DNA of 64,000 nt from contig NZ_JANAVP010000031.1 in NCBI RefSeq assembly GCF_024213665.1, positions 20,725-84,724 of the forward strand, read 5' to 3'. Position numbers and translations under genes: made by a program. The DNA is from Streptomyces sp. A3M-1-3 (GTDB lineage: Bacteria > Actinomycetota > Actinomycetes > Streptomycetales > Streptomycetaceae). Below the pieces are notes generated by a model. It worked only from the letters and a program-made list of their open reading frames with translations, did not search any database and was not told the DNA's origin. This document shows, in pieces, positions 35,580 to 44,910 of the stretch (position 1 is the stretch's first letter; every line of letters starts with the position of its first letter).

Positions 35580-37423
35580 CCACCTCGGCATTCGGAGACT
35601 TGGGCCTTGTCCGAGGAGAAGACGGCAACCGGCCCGCCTGGGTCCTCGTCGGCGCCGGCCGCTTCGACCTCGCCAACTCCCCCCGCATCAGAACACGCGA
35701 CCTGGAGGAGCTACCGCTCAACCAGCAGGACCTCCGCTCGTTGACCGAACACGTCATGGCCGCCCTGCACGAGTACAGCGGCGGCCGAGCCCACACGCCA
35801 GGCGGAGCTGACTGGCTCCACGTCCAGCACGTACCGGTCCGCCGACTGGTCACGCAGGTCCTGCGGAAACTGCTGGCACTGAGCCTCTGGGAGCCATTCG
35901 TCACCGCACCCGGACCCATCACCCCGGTGCCGTACGAAGGTCTCGTCGGTGTGCGGCCGAGCAGCTCTCAGGAGTACCGCACCTACACGGTCACCTGGTC
36001 GGGCATTGCCTATCTGCTCGGCGGCACAGCGGCACACAATCCGCCGCACACTGCTGAGTTGAGCACGCTCTTACCCGCCGACGTGGCTATCACCGAGCCG
36101 CCCCCGCTCCCCACGGGCCTGCAACGGGGCGGAGTCGTGGCCCTTTCTTGGTCGTCCCGTCACGCCGAGACCCTGATGCCGGTTCTTCGGGAGTTGGCGC
36201 GCAAGGGGCACGACAGCGTGCTCATCGACCTCGCCACTGATCCCGGTCAGCGCTGCTTGGCCGAGGGCAGCGAGAGCGTGCGGGTGTGTCCTGCACCGGT
36301 TGGGCTCTTCCGGCGGTCAGGCGAGGCGGACGGACTGCGTCCCGCGGATGACGACCGGACCGTCGAGGTCGGTCCGCACGCGATCCGCCTGTCCCGCCTC
36401 GTCCGGTTGTTGTCCACGCTGCTGGCGATGAGCGGCGGCTGCACGCAGCCATCCTGGCCTGCTCTGGTCCAGGCGGAGAACTGGCTGGGCCACGTTCTGA
36501 GCGCCGTTCGTCCGCACTCCGTCGTCCTCAGCAACGACACAAGTCCGCTCGGGGCGTTGGCGATTCACCTTGCTGATCGGCACGACTCCAACACGGTGCA
36601 CGTCCAGCACGGCGCCTGGACGGAAGAGTCCGTCGCGTGGCCCGCCCTCCACAGCCGGGACGTGGTCGTGATGGGCGAGCGCGACCATCCGCTCGCCCTC
36701 GCCTGGGCCAAGCACCCGAAGAGTGAGGTGCACGTCCTGGGGCAGCCCCGCTTCGATGCCCTGGCCGCTTTGGGCCGTGGGGCACAGCGCCGGTACCTGG
36801 AAAAGCTGTTGTCGGTCGGCACACGGCGTGCCCCGTCAAAGATCGCCCTATGGGCCTGCCAGCCCTTCCGGCCCGAGCATCTCGCCCGCCAGGCCGAACT
36901 CCTCCTCGGCGGGCTGCGGTCGGCCGGCCCGGACTGGGGACTGGTCATCGCTCCGCATCCGGCGCAGCGCGACAGCGTGTTCGCCCCGCTTCTTGAGCAG
37001 GCGACCGGTCTTCCGGCGGCCGTCGCCGACACTCGGGTTGGAGCACGCGGGTGCCTGGCCGGCGCGGATGTGGTCGCGAGCGCCTACTCGACATGCGGCA
37101 TCGAAGCCGCGCTGCTGGGCGTGCCCGTCCTTGAACTTGCCGCCCCGGGCGAACGGACCCTCGGCCTGGCCGACCACGGCATCGCGCAACGGTGTGGCTC
37201 CGCAAACGAAGTCGGCATCGCCCTCGCGGAGCTGCCCCGCTCTCGCCAGCCGGCCGGAGCCGCCGATTCGGTGTGCCGGTGGCGCGGCGACAGCGCCGCC
37301 CAGGTCGCCCGCCTCATCGATCACCGCGCCACGCACCCCGAGCTGCCCTTTGACCCCCTTCACGACGATGCCCGCAGCACGCCGCCCGTGCCTGAGCAGG
37401 GCGAAGGAGTCCCAGCCTCATGA
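35576..37423 (+). CDS. Large GT-B-like glycosyl/glycerophosphotransferase
   Basis: Encodes 615 residues. No close family can be named. The second half has a GT-B-like fold pattern: VHVQHGAWTEESVAW with the QHG loop seen in CDP-glycerol or capsule transferases, VLGQPRFDALAAL, APHPAQ and the donor-binding segment ADVVASAYSTCGIEAALLGVPVLEL. The first half is probably an additional, less conserved domain. The likely job is transfer of a sugar or polyol phosphate. GTG 35576 overlaps the HAD stop. Confidence 0.75.
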   Translation: MTTSAFGDLGLVRGEDGNRPAWVLVGAGRFDLANSPRIRTRDLEELPLNQQDLRSLTEHVMAALHEYSGGRAHTPGGADWLHVQHVPVRRLVTQVLRKLLALSLWEPFVTAPGPITPVPYEGLVGVRPSSSQEYRTYTVTWSGIAYLLGGTAAHNPPHTAELSTLLPADVAITEPPPLPTGLQRGGVVALSWSSRHAETLMPVLRELARKGHDSVLIDLATDPGQRCLAEGSESVRVCPAPVGLFRRSGEADGLRPADDDRTVEVGPHAIRLSRLVRLLSTLLAMSGGCTQPSWPALVQAENWLGHVLSAVRPHSVVLSNDTSPLGALAIHLADRHDSNTVHVQHGAWTEESVAWPALHSRDVVVMGERDHPLALAWAKHPKSEVHVLGQPRFDALAALGRGAQRRYLEKLLSVGTRRAPSKIALWACQPFRPEHLARQAELLLGGLRSAGPDWGLVIAPHPAQRDSVFAPLLEQATGLPAAVADTRVGARGCLAGADVVASAYSTCGIEAALLGVPVLELAAPGERTLGLADHGIAQRCGSANEVGIALAELPRSRQPAGAADSVCRWRGDSAAQVARLIDHRATHPELPFDPLHDDARSTPPVPEQGEGVPAS

Positions 37424-38376
37424 CCCATCTGACCACCGACAACATCGGCGAGTTGTTCTCCGGAGCCGTCACGCTGACGAAGTCGGGCGATAAGGTCAGC
37501 CCGCGCGGCATGCCCACGCGGGAAGTCCGCGACGTCCATTTGCTGCTCACGCAGCCGCGGGCCCGCCTGCTGTACGCGCCGCCGGCCAGGATCCTGAACC
37601 CGGCGTTCGCCGTGGCCGAGAGCGTCTGGCACCTGTCCGGCTCGGACGATCCGTGGATCTTCGACTACAACACGCGGCTCCGGCAGTACGCCGATGACGG
37701 GGTGCTGCTCGGCGCGTACGGCCCCAGGATGCGGAACTGGGCCGGCAAGGTCGATCAGCTCAGCCGTGTCGTGGAGATCCTCAAGGAGGACCCCGACTCC
37801 CGCCGTGCCCTGATCCAGCTCTACGACCCGGTTCAGGACGCCGCCGGGCACAAGGACGTGCCCTGCACCCTCGGCTTCCGCTTCCATCTGCGTGCTGGCC
37901 GGCTGCACATGGCAACCATGATGCGGGGCCAGGACGTGTGGATCGGCATGCCGTACGACGTCTTCTTCTACACCGTCCTGCACGAGCTGGTCGCCGGATG
38001 GCTCGACGCGGAGCTGGGCGAGTTCCACCTGTACGTGGGGTCGCTGCACATCTACGAGGAGCACCTCGACCAGTCCGAGCAGCTGGCCTCGCTCACGGCG
38101 AGCCCCGTCATGCCCGACCTGCGGACACGGTGGAACGGCTTCGCCGGTCTGCTCGATCAGGTCGCGGCCCGGGACGTGACCGGCCACCCCGGCTGGGACA
38201 CGATGGCCGGGACGCTGCGCAGCTACCGGCTGTGGAAGGACGGACAGCACCAGCAGGCGTGGCGCGTGGCCGACGGCATCGACGGCCCCCTCGGCCAGGC
38301 CCTCACCGCCTGGTACGGCGAGCTGAAACGACGCTCCCGCCAGCCCGCGGCTGCGACGACGGCCGGGGCGAGGTGA
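37420..38376 (+). CDS. Thymidylate synthase-like enzyme, predicted CMP/dCMP hydroxymethylase
   Basis: Encodes 318 residues aligned with thymidylate synthase: the early AVAESVWHL Glu, GAYGPRMRNW, DPDSRRALIQLYDP, the nucleophile Cys in DVPCTLGF, MMRGQDVWIG with the phosphate-binding Arg, and the GSLHIYEEH strand. At the base-recognising Asn (N177 of E. coli ThyA) it has Asp (GMPYDVFFY). An Asp there is known in dCMP and CMP hydroxymethylases, such as T4 gp42 and MilA, where it selects cytosine. It therefore probably makes 5-hydroxymethyl-CMP or -dCMP from methylene-tetrahydrofolate. It overlaps both neighbours by 4 bases. Confidence 0.85.
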   Translation: MTHLTTDNIGELFSGAVTLTKSGDKVSPRGMPTREVRDVHLLLTQPRARLLYAPPARILNPAFAVAESVWHLSGSDDPWIFDYNTRLRQYADDGVLLGAYGPRMRNWAGKVDQLSRVVEILKEDPDSRRALIQLYDPVQDAAGHKDVPCTLGFRFHLRAGRLHMATMMRGQDVWIGMPYDVFFYTVLHELVAGWLDAELGEFHLYVGSLHIYEEHLDQSEQLASLTASPVMPDLRTRWNGFAGLLDQVAARDVTGHPGWDTMAGTLRSYRLWKDGQHQQAWRVADGIDGPLGQALTAWYGELKRRSRQPAAATTAGAR

Positions 38377-40102
38377 CGGCCGCCGTGAAGCGCACTCCCT
38401 CGGTCATCCTCGGCCTGTGCTCCTACACCCACGACTCGTCGGCAGCTCTCCTGGTCGACGGCGAACTCATCGGCTTCGTCGAGGAGGAGCGCCTCTCCGA
38501 GCAGAAGCACACCAAGCTCTACCCCGCTCATGCTGCGGACTGGCTGCTCGGCCGGGCCAAGCTCACCTCAGCCGACGTGGACACCGTCGCCTACAACTTC
38601 CAGCCCGCCCGCTACCTCGCCGAATCGCCCGCCGCCCTGCGCATGGCGCTCTCCCCGACAACTCGTGACCGGGCGTTCGCCCGAGCGCACGGGTTCGCCA
38701 AGGTGGCCGTGCGCACCCAGCGGCGCCTGCGGCTGATCGGCCGGCAGTTCCCCGCCGCCCGTGTCACCCCCGTGCTGCATCACCGCGCCCACCAGCTCAC
38801 GGCCTTCGCCGCCTCGGGCTGGGACGAAGCCGCCGTGCTCGTGGTCGACAGCCTCGGCGAGCGGCAGACCACCACCATCGCCCGCTGCCACGACACGCTC
38901 CGTCCCCGCGCGCAGACCCTGGAGGCGATCAACGACCCAGCCTCCCTGGGGTACGTGTACGGCGCCGTCACCGAGCACCTGGGCTGGCGCCGAGGCGACG
39001 AGGAGGGCACCGTGATGGCGCTGGCCGCCCTCGGCGACCCCGCCCGCTTCCGCTCCCTCTTCACCCAGGCCGTCCACACGACCGCAGCCGGCTTCCGCAT
39101 CAACCCCGCCTACTTCCCCACGCGCACCCTCACGTCGGGATACGAGCGGACGTCCCGCCGCTTCGTCACCGAGACCTGCCCCGAACGGCACCCGGGCGAG
39201 CCCCTGGCCGACGTCCACCGGGACCTGGCGGCGGCTCTCCAGGAGCGGACCGAGCAGGTCATGGTGCACCTGGCCCGCCGCGCTCGCGTGCTCACCGGCT
39301 CCCGACGCCTGTGCGTGGGAGGCGGTGTCGCCACGAACTGCGTGAGCATCGGCCGGATCATCGAGGCCGGCATCTTCGACGAGGTCTTCGTGCCTCCTGC
39401 GCCTGGTGACGCCGGTACCGCGATCGGCGCCGCCCTCGCCGTGCATGTCGGCGGACGCAGCCCGCGACCGGTGGCCGGCGTCGCCCGCACCTGCTACCTC
39501 GGCCCGTCCTACGAGGACCAGGCCCTCGACCTCACACCCTGGCCCGGCCTTCACCAGAAGACCCTGGGCGTCGAAACCGCAGAGTTCCTCGCCGACCAGC
39601 TGGCCCACGGCACGATCGTCGCCTGTTCCAGGGGGCCGTCGAAGCCGGGCCGCGCGCCCTGGGCAACCGTTCGATCCTCGCCTCCCCGCTGGAGCCCGGC
39701 GTCGTCGAGCGGCTGAACGCCACCGTGAAGTTCCGCGAGCCGTTCCGGCCCTTCGCCCCCATGGTCCTGGCCGAGCGCGCCGGCGAGTTCTTCACCCTCG
39801 GCCAGCAGGCGCCGTACATGTCCATGGCCTCCGGCGTGACGGACAAAACGCGCGAGCGTGTGCCGGCCATCGTCCACGCCAACGGCACCTCCCGTCTCCA
39901 GACCGTCACCAAGGCGCAGAACCCGTTCATGCACGAGGTGCTGACTGCCTTCGCCCGCCGTACCGGCGTGCCCGTACTGATCAACACCTCCCTCAACGTC
40001 AAGGGCAAGCCGATCTGCGGGACACCGGAAATGGCCCTCGACTGCCTGGCCGACTCCGGTCTCGACGCCCTGCTGCTCGAAGGGCGGTGGATCACCAAGT
40101 GA
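38373..40102 (+). pseudogene. O-carbamoyltransferase (NodU/TobZ type) with a frameshift
   Basis: Matches the NodU/CmcH/TobZ carbamoyltransferases, which transfer the carbamoyl group from carbamoyl phosphate via carbamoyl-AMP to a hydroxyl. Seen are GLCSYTHDSSAALLVDG, EEERLSEQKHT, VLHHRAHQLTAFAASGW, SLGYVYGAVTEHLGWR, LCVGGGVATN and, in a second frame, RALGNRSILASP, FREPFRPFAPMV and VLINTSLNVKG. One base is missing near 39628-39632, where the segment for VACFQGAVEAGPRALG is split; restoring it gives 576 residues. The gene is otherwise complete, starting at GTG 38373 (overlap with the previous stop). Confidence 0.85.
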
Positions 40103-41151
40103 AGATCGGATACAGCTTCTGGGGCTTTCTCGGCAGCGGCATCACCGACACCCCGGACGGCGGGCGCAGCCATCGTCGCCCCTTCATTGATGCGCTCCTC
40201 GACCGCGGGCACGACATCGTGTTCCTGCAAGCCGACCGGGATCGCCTCGAAGCCGGCGACGACCTCGGCAGCAAGTACATCTTCGATGGCGGATTCCCCG
40301 ACATCGGCGCCCTGTTCCTGGAGTGGCGCTGGGCGATCCCCGGCCGCAACACGACCGCGTGCGGCACGGAGGGCCACACCTGCGACCTTCACCGCCAGGC
40401 CCAGCTCATCAACCACTACACCGTGCGGCACCAGACACCCACGGTGATCTGGGACAAGGACCGCACCCTGCGAGCGGAGAGCGTGTGGCGGCGCACGGCA
40501 CACGCCGTGGTCTGCGAGGCCGCTCTCGCCCCGACCCCGGGAGCACGCTCCCTGCTCTTCCCTGTTGCCGAGGATCTTCTCGATCACTCGGACCCCGCCG
40601 CGCTCGCCGCCCGTCCCCGGGATCTCGTGCTCGGCTACGTCGGCAATCAGTACGACCGCGACGAGCCCTTCGACCGCTTCTTCGCGCCGGCCGCCGCCCG
40701 CTTCGAGCACGTGGTCGCCGGGAAGTGGACGAAGACCGACCGCTGGCCGCACGTGCACTTCCTTGGGCGCGTCCCGTTCGAAGCCGCGACCGCCGTGTAC
40801 AGCCGTTCACTGGCCACGGTTCTCATGCTGCCGGAGCGGTACGCCGCCGCCGGACAGATGACGCAGCGCATCTTCGAGGCGGTGCTGGCCGGATGCCTGC
40901 CCCTGGCCCCGGCCGACATCCTCTACGTCGAGCGTTTCGTGCCGGCCGAGCTGATCGTGCGCTCTGGTAGCGAGGTGACCGAGCGGCTCTCCCACCTGCG
41001 CTCGATCGCAGGCACTCAGCAGCATGCGGACCTGATCACCGCGTGCGTGGACCGTCTGCGCCTGTTCGGCCTGAGCAGACAGGTCGACACCCTGGAGTCC
41101 GTCTTGCACCAGCTCGTCCAGCCCGCCGCGACCGAGCGGGGTGCGGCCTGA
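40099..41151 (+). CDS. Glycosyltransferase-like protein (CgeB type)
   Basis: Encodes 350 residues. The C-terminal half matches the GT-B type used by CgeB-like and family 1 enzymes: LGYVGNQYDRDEP, VHFLGRVPFEAATAVYSRS and the donor-binding segment QRIFEAVLAGCLPLAPADI. The N-terminal half begins MKIGYSFWGFLGSG-like and keeps a Rossmann pattern. It would transfer a sugar to an unknown acceptor. GTG 40099 overlaps the carbamoyltransferase stop. Confidence 0.8.
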   Translation: MKIGYSFWGFLGSGITDTPDGGRSHRRPFIDALLDRGHDIVFLQADRDRLEAGDDLGSKYIFDGGFPDIGALFLEWRWAIPGRNTTACGTEGHTCDLHRQAQLINHYTVRHQTPTVIWDKDRTLRAESVWRRTAHAVVCEAALAPTPGARSLLFPVAEDLLDHSDPAALAARPRDLVLGYVGNQYDRDEPFDRFFAPAAARFEHVVAGKWTKTDRWPHVHFLGRVPFEAATAVYSRSLATVLMLPERYAAAGQMTQRIFEAVLAGCLPLAPADILYVERFVPAELIVRSGSEVTERLSHLRSIAGTQQHADLITACVDRLRLFGLSRQVDTLESVLHQLVQPAATERGAA

Positions 41152-41247
41152 TGCAGACCTCCCGACAGGCCGAGGCGCCTGGATCATCCGAACGTGTTCC
41201 GGGGGCACGCCCCCTCGGACACCCGAACCTCTCTACGCTGGAGCACC

Positions 41248-41760
41248 ATGAAGAAGGTCGCCATCGTCGGCTGCGGAGGCAGCGGCAAATCCCACGTGGC
41301 CCGCGAACTGGGCAGGATCCTCGACGCCCCGGTGACGCATCTGGACGCCGCGTTCTACGACGACGAGTGGAACCAGCTGCCCATGGACAAGTTCACCGAG
41401 TTGCAGCGGGAGCTGGTCTCGCAGCCTCGGTGGGTGATCGACGGCAACTACAACTCGACGCTGCAGGTCCGGTTGGAAGCCTGCGACGCGGTCGTCCTGA
41501 TGGACGTGTCGACGGTGGCCGCGCTCTACGGGATCTTTTCTCGGCAGATTCGTCATGGGGCCGGGCACAAGGGCAATGGAGTGCACAACCGCATCCACTG
41601 GGGTGTGATCAAGTACGTCGCGACGTACCGCCGCAAGATGCGCCCCCGCGTGATGGCCAAGATCGAGGAGTTCGCCGCCGGCCGGGCCGAGGTGGTGCTG
41701 CTGGGCAACCGGCGGCAGACGCGCCGCTGGCTGAGGAAGGTCGCGGGCGAGCAGTCCTGA
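41248..41760 (+). CDS. P-loop kinase (adenylate-kinase-like)
   Basis: Encodes 170 residues. The Walker A is GCGGSGKSHVA, then DAPVTHLDAAFYDDEW and RWVIDGNY, as in the FlaR/topology-modulation group of nucleoside or small-molecule kinases. The pattern of RQIRHG and RRKMRPR supports the ATP-lid. It likely phosphorylates a nucleoside-like compound (inference). The ATG at 41248 is separated from the previous gene by 96 bases. Confidence 0.85.
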   Translation: MKKVAIVGCGGSGKSHVARELGRILDAPVTHLDAAFYDDEWNQLPMDKFTELQRELVSQPRWVIDGNYNSTLQVRLEACDAVVLMDVSTVAALYGIFSRQIRHGAGHKGNGVHNRIHWGVIKYVATYRRKMRPRVMAKIEEFAAGRAEVVLLGNRRQTRRWLRKVAGEQS

Positions 41761-41791
41761 GCGTCCCGCGCTCCCGGAAGCGGAGCGCGGC

Positions 41792-42640
41792 ATGAGCGAG
41801 GTCAACCCGTTCCTGGATCCTGCCCGGCAGGAAGAGTTGTACGGCGACGCGACGCGGCTGGCCGGTCGAACCGGCGCCTTGATGCGGGCGAAGACGTCGG
41901 GGTGGCCCGTCCCAGAAACGGTCGCCGGTCTGCTGAAGGCTCACCACGAGCGCCCCGACCGGCTGGGCCTCGTGCTCGATATCGGATGTGGTCGCGGCAC
42001 GAGCACACTGGTGCTCGGAGAATGCCTGAGAGCCCGACGCATCGTCGGACTGGACGCTTCCGCCTCCCTGCTCTCGCAGGCGCGTGCGCGCATCCAGGAC
42101 CCGTCCGATACCCGAGTTGATTTCGTCGAAGGGGACTTCCACGATCTTCCGCTGGGCGCCGGTGCGTGCGACGCAGCCGTCGCGGCATTCTGCCTGTACC
42201 ACTCGCTACGCCCGCAGGACGTTGTTGCACAGATCGCTCGGGTCCTGGCACCGAGCGGCGTGGCCGTGCTCGTCACGAAGGGGCTCGGCAGCTACCGCGA
42301 GATGGACCAGCTGGTCGCCGAAGCCGGGTTGGACATCCACGCGACTCGGCACGAAAGCCTTTATACCGCCGCCCACAGCGGCAACCTCGCGGACCTGGCC
42401 GTCACGTCGCTTGACGTGATCGCCGTCCAGGAGGAGGAGCACACCTTCACCTTCGACGGCCATGATCACGTGGCGCAGTACCTGGCGACCAACCCCAAAT
42501 ACGAGTTCGGGCCCGGCCTGTACGGCAACCCCGAGGCCATCGCCGCCACGCTGCACGAGCTTCTGCCCGACCGCCCGCTCTCCACGCGCTCGCTCATCAC
42601 TTTCGTCGTTGCGCGGCAAAAGAAGAGGGGGAGCGCGTGA
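41792..42640 (+). CDS. SAM-dependent methyltransferase
   Basis: Encodes 282 residues. A class I Rossmann fold is clear: VLDIGCGRGTST (motif I), GLDASASLLSQA, EGDFHDLPL and AFCLYHSLRPQDVVAQIARVLAPSGVAVLV. The substrate cannot be predicted. Its stop overlaps the next gene start. Confidence 0.88.
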   Translation: MSEVNPFLDPARQEELYGDATRLAGRTGALMRAKTSGWPVPETVAGLLKAHHERPDRLGLVLDIGCGRGTSTLVLGECLRARRIVGLDASASLLSQARARIQDPSDTRVDFVEGDFHDLPLGAGACDAAVAAFCLYHSLRPQDVVAQIARVLAPSGVAVLVTKGLGSYREMDQLVAEAGLDIHATRHESLYTAAHSGNLADLAVTSLDVIAVQEEEHTFTFDGHDHVAQYLATNPKYEFGPGLYGNPEAIAATLHELLPDRPLSTRSLITFVVARQKKRGSA

Positions 42641-43395
42641 GCGACCAGTTCACGAAGCACTACGCCGAGCCGGAACGCACTGCAGCCGCCGTCCGCCATT
42701 ACAGGTGGTTAGCCCAGCATGCAGAGCCGCTTAGGCAGCCAGCGCTTAATGTCATCGGCCCTCTGAGCCTGACCTTCGAACACATCGATGGCCGGCCGGT
42801 CCGCCCGGACGACCTTCCGCGTGTCGCGGCGATGATGGGGGACGCGCACGGAGCCGCCTGTACGACAGACCTGGCCACCGCGACGCTGAACACCCCGCAC
42901 AGTTTTCAGGACGGCACCGTCTTCGCCGACTACCTCACCCCCCGGCAGACGGCACTTCAACGCCGTCTAGAGCAGGGCTACTTGCCCAACACAACCGCCC
43001 TGCGCGCGATGCTGGATCTCCTGGAGAAAACCGCCTCGGGCCCCTGTGCCTTTTACAAGGACAGCAACCCGCGGAACTTCATCATCACCGCGGCCGGTGA
43101 CATCTTCACCGTCGACACCGACGACCTCAGTCTCGCGCCCATGGGCTACGACCTCGCGAAGCTGATCGCCACGCTTCTGCTCACCTACGGGCCTCTCACG
43201 AGCAACGCGATCGACGCCGGGTGCGACGCCTACAACCAGGCGCTCCGCCAGCGCGACCCACGGCTGGACACCACAGACCGGGAACGCCTCGACGACTTCC
43301 TGGCGCTGCACGCCGTCCTCACCGCGCCCTACCTCGGCCGGAACGGCTACAGCTGGCCCTCCCACATCCGTCTCCGCCTTCAAGGAGCATCGTGA
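42637..43395 (+). CDS. APH/choline-kinase-fold phosphotransferase
   Basis: Encodes 252 residues of the aminoglycoside-phosphotransferase/choline kinase superfamily. The catalytic loop is CAFYKDSNPRNFII with Asp and Asn, and TVDTDDLSLAPMGYDLAKLI holds the metal-binding Asp. The usual catalytic loop HxD is here YKD, so His is replaced. It starts with GTG overlapping the methyltransferase stop. It could phosphorylate a pathway intermediate for protection or activation. Confidence 0.75.
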   Translation: MSDQFTKHYAEPERTAAAVRHYRWLAQHAEPLRQPALNVIGPLSLTFEHIDGRPVRPDDLPRVAAMMGDAHGAACTTDLATATLNTPHSFQDGTVFADYLTPRQTALQRRLEQGYLPNTTALRAMLDLLEKTASGPCAFYKDSNPRNFIITAAGDIFTVDTDDLSLAPMGYDLAKLIATLLLTYGPLTSNAIDAGCDAYNQALRQRDPRLDTTDRERLDDFLALHAVLTAPYLGRNGYSWPSHIRLRLQGAS

Positions 43396-44048
43396 TCACC
43401 ACCGAACTCGTCTTCGTGCGGCACGGTGAAGCCCAGTGCAACGTCGACGGCCTCGTCGGAGGCCCTCGTACCTGCACGGGACTGACCAACCTCGGGTACG
43501 CCCAGGCCGAACAGGCCGCGCGCCGCCTGGCCACCGAGCATCTGAAGAAGTCCTTCGACATGGTCTACGCCGGCCCGCGTGTTCGCCTCGTCCAGACCGG
43601 CGAGATCATCGCCCAGACGCTCCAGATTCCGCTGCACATCGACGACCGACTCGACGGCCCCCTCCACGGTGATGCCGATGGCAAGCCCTGGGACGTGGTG
43701 AAGACCACCGCCGATGGCGGCCCGCACGCGCACCCCGACGCTCCCTGGGCCCACGGCTCCGACACCTGGAACGGCTACCTGAAGCGCGCCAGCGAGAACC
43801 TGAGCCAGCTCATCGAGGAAAACGAGGGGAAGCGGATCGTGTTCGCCGCCCACGGGGAGACGGTGATCACCGCGCACACTCTGCTGCTCGACATCCCGAT
43901 CGGCTCGCCGGCGGGATTCACGCACAACCACGCCTCCATCACCCGCTGGCAGCACCACCGCAACCGCCTGGGCCAGATCCGCTGGATGCTCGATCGGCAC
44001 AACGACACCGAGCACCTCACCCTTCTCACGCCGGAGCCGACCCCGTGA
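43392..44048 (+). CDS. Histidine phosphatase family protein
   Basis: Encodes 218 residues with the phosphoglycerate mutase-like fold: VFVRHGEAQCNVDG (catalytic RHG), the ARRL/AGPRVRLVQTGEIIA segment and the second His in FAAHGETVITAH. Such enzymes remove phosphate from sugar phosphates or nucleotides. It would fit a late deprotection step, counteracting the neighbouring kinases. GTG 43392 overlaps the kinase stop. Confidence 0.9.
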   Translation: MITTELVFVRHGEAQCNVDGLVGGPRTCTGLTNLGYAQAEQAARRLATEHLKKSFDMVYAGPRVRLVQTGEIIAQTLQIPLHIDDRLDGPLHGDADGKPWDVVKTTADGGPHAHPDAPWAHGSDTWNGYLKRASENLSQLIEENEGKRIVFAAHGETVITAHTLLLDIPIGSPAGFTHNHASITRWQHHRNRLGQIRWMLDRHNDTEHLTLLTPEPTP

Positions 44049-44881
44049 TCGCCACGTCACGCGACCCCCGGATCCAACTGGCGTGCCAGGTCCTCGGTGA
44101 GGTTCAGTCCGTGCCGGACCCGCAACTTCCGCCGCGCGTCGTGCAAGTGATCGACGCGGACGGACGGCACTACTTCGTCAAGCGACACACCGATCGCGAT
44201 CGATACGCCCGTGAACTCCACGCCTACCGAACGTGGGGTGAGCATCTGCGGGGACACGCGCCTCACCTGATCGGCCGACAGGACTCGAGCTGCACCATCC
44301 TGCTCACCGCGCTCGCAGGCAGGCGGGGGGACAGCACACCACCGGACTCACCAGACGAGGAGTTGGCCCACTACGAGGCCGGCCGCGTCCTCGGGGCGCT
44401 CCATCGAGCCACCACGATGCCGAGGGGCGGCGCCGTCGGCGCAAGCCTGGCGCAGAAGCTGCGCGGGTGGACCGAGCTGGCGTTCCAGGCCGGACTGATC
44501 ACCAGGTCCGAGCACAGCGCGCTCAGCCGGCACGCCGACATCCTGGACGGCAGCCGTATGGACAGTGCGACCTGCCACCTTGACTACCAGCCGCGCAACT
44601 GGATGGTCGGCGACGTCTTCGGTGTCTGCGACTTCGAGCACATGCGCCGAGACGCCCGAATCCGTGACTTCGCCCGGCTCGAGTTCCGGCGCTGGCAGGC
44701 GGCTCCTCGATTACGGACGGCCTTCTTCGCCGGATACGGGCAGCGCCTCAATGAAACCGAGGAGCGCCTCATGGACTCCTTCGGCGCCATCGAGGCCGCC
44801 ACGGCCCTGGTCAAGGGCCACAACGAGAACGACCCCACACTCCTTGCGCACGGTCGGGCCGTCCTGGCCCGGCTTGCCTGA
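44045..44881 (+). CDS. Aminoglycoside-phosphotransferase-like kinase
   Basis: Encodes 278 residues. The catalytic loop CHLDYQPRNWM carries HxD with Asn, and FGVCDFEHMRRDARIRDFARL carries the metal-binding Asp. The N-lobe has YFVKRHTDRDRYARELHAY with a Lys and Glu pair. It is a likely small-molecule kinase, for self-resistance or a phosphorylated intermediate. Start GTG 44045, overlapping the phosphatase stop. Confidence 0.85.
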   Translation: MIATSRDPRIQLACQVLGEVQSVPDPQLPPRVVQVIDADGRHYFVKRHTDRDRYARELHAYRTWGEHLRGHAPHLIGRQDSSCTILLTALAGRRGDSTPPDSPDEELAHYEAGRVLGALHRATTMPRGGAVGASLAQKLRGWTELAFQAGLITRSEHSALSRHADILDGSRMDSATCHLDYQPRNWMVGDVFGVCDFEHMRRDARIRDFARLEFRRWQAAPRLRTAFFAGYGQRLNETEERLMDSFGAIEAATALVKGHNENDPTLLAHGRAVLARLA

Positions 44882-44910
44882 GCGCACCCTCTCATTCTCT
44901 GGAGAATCAC

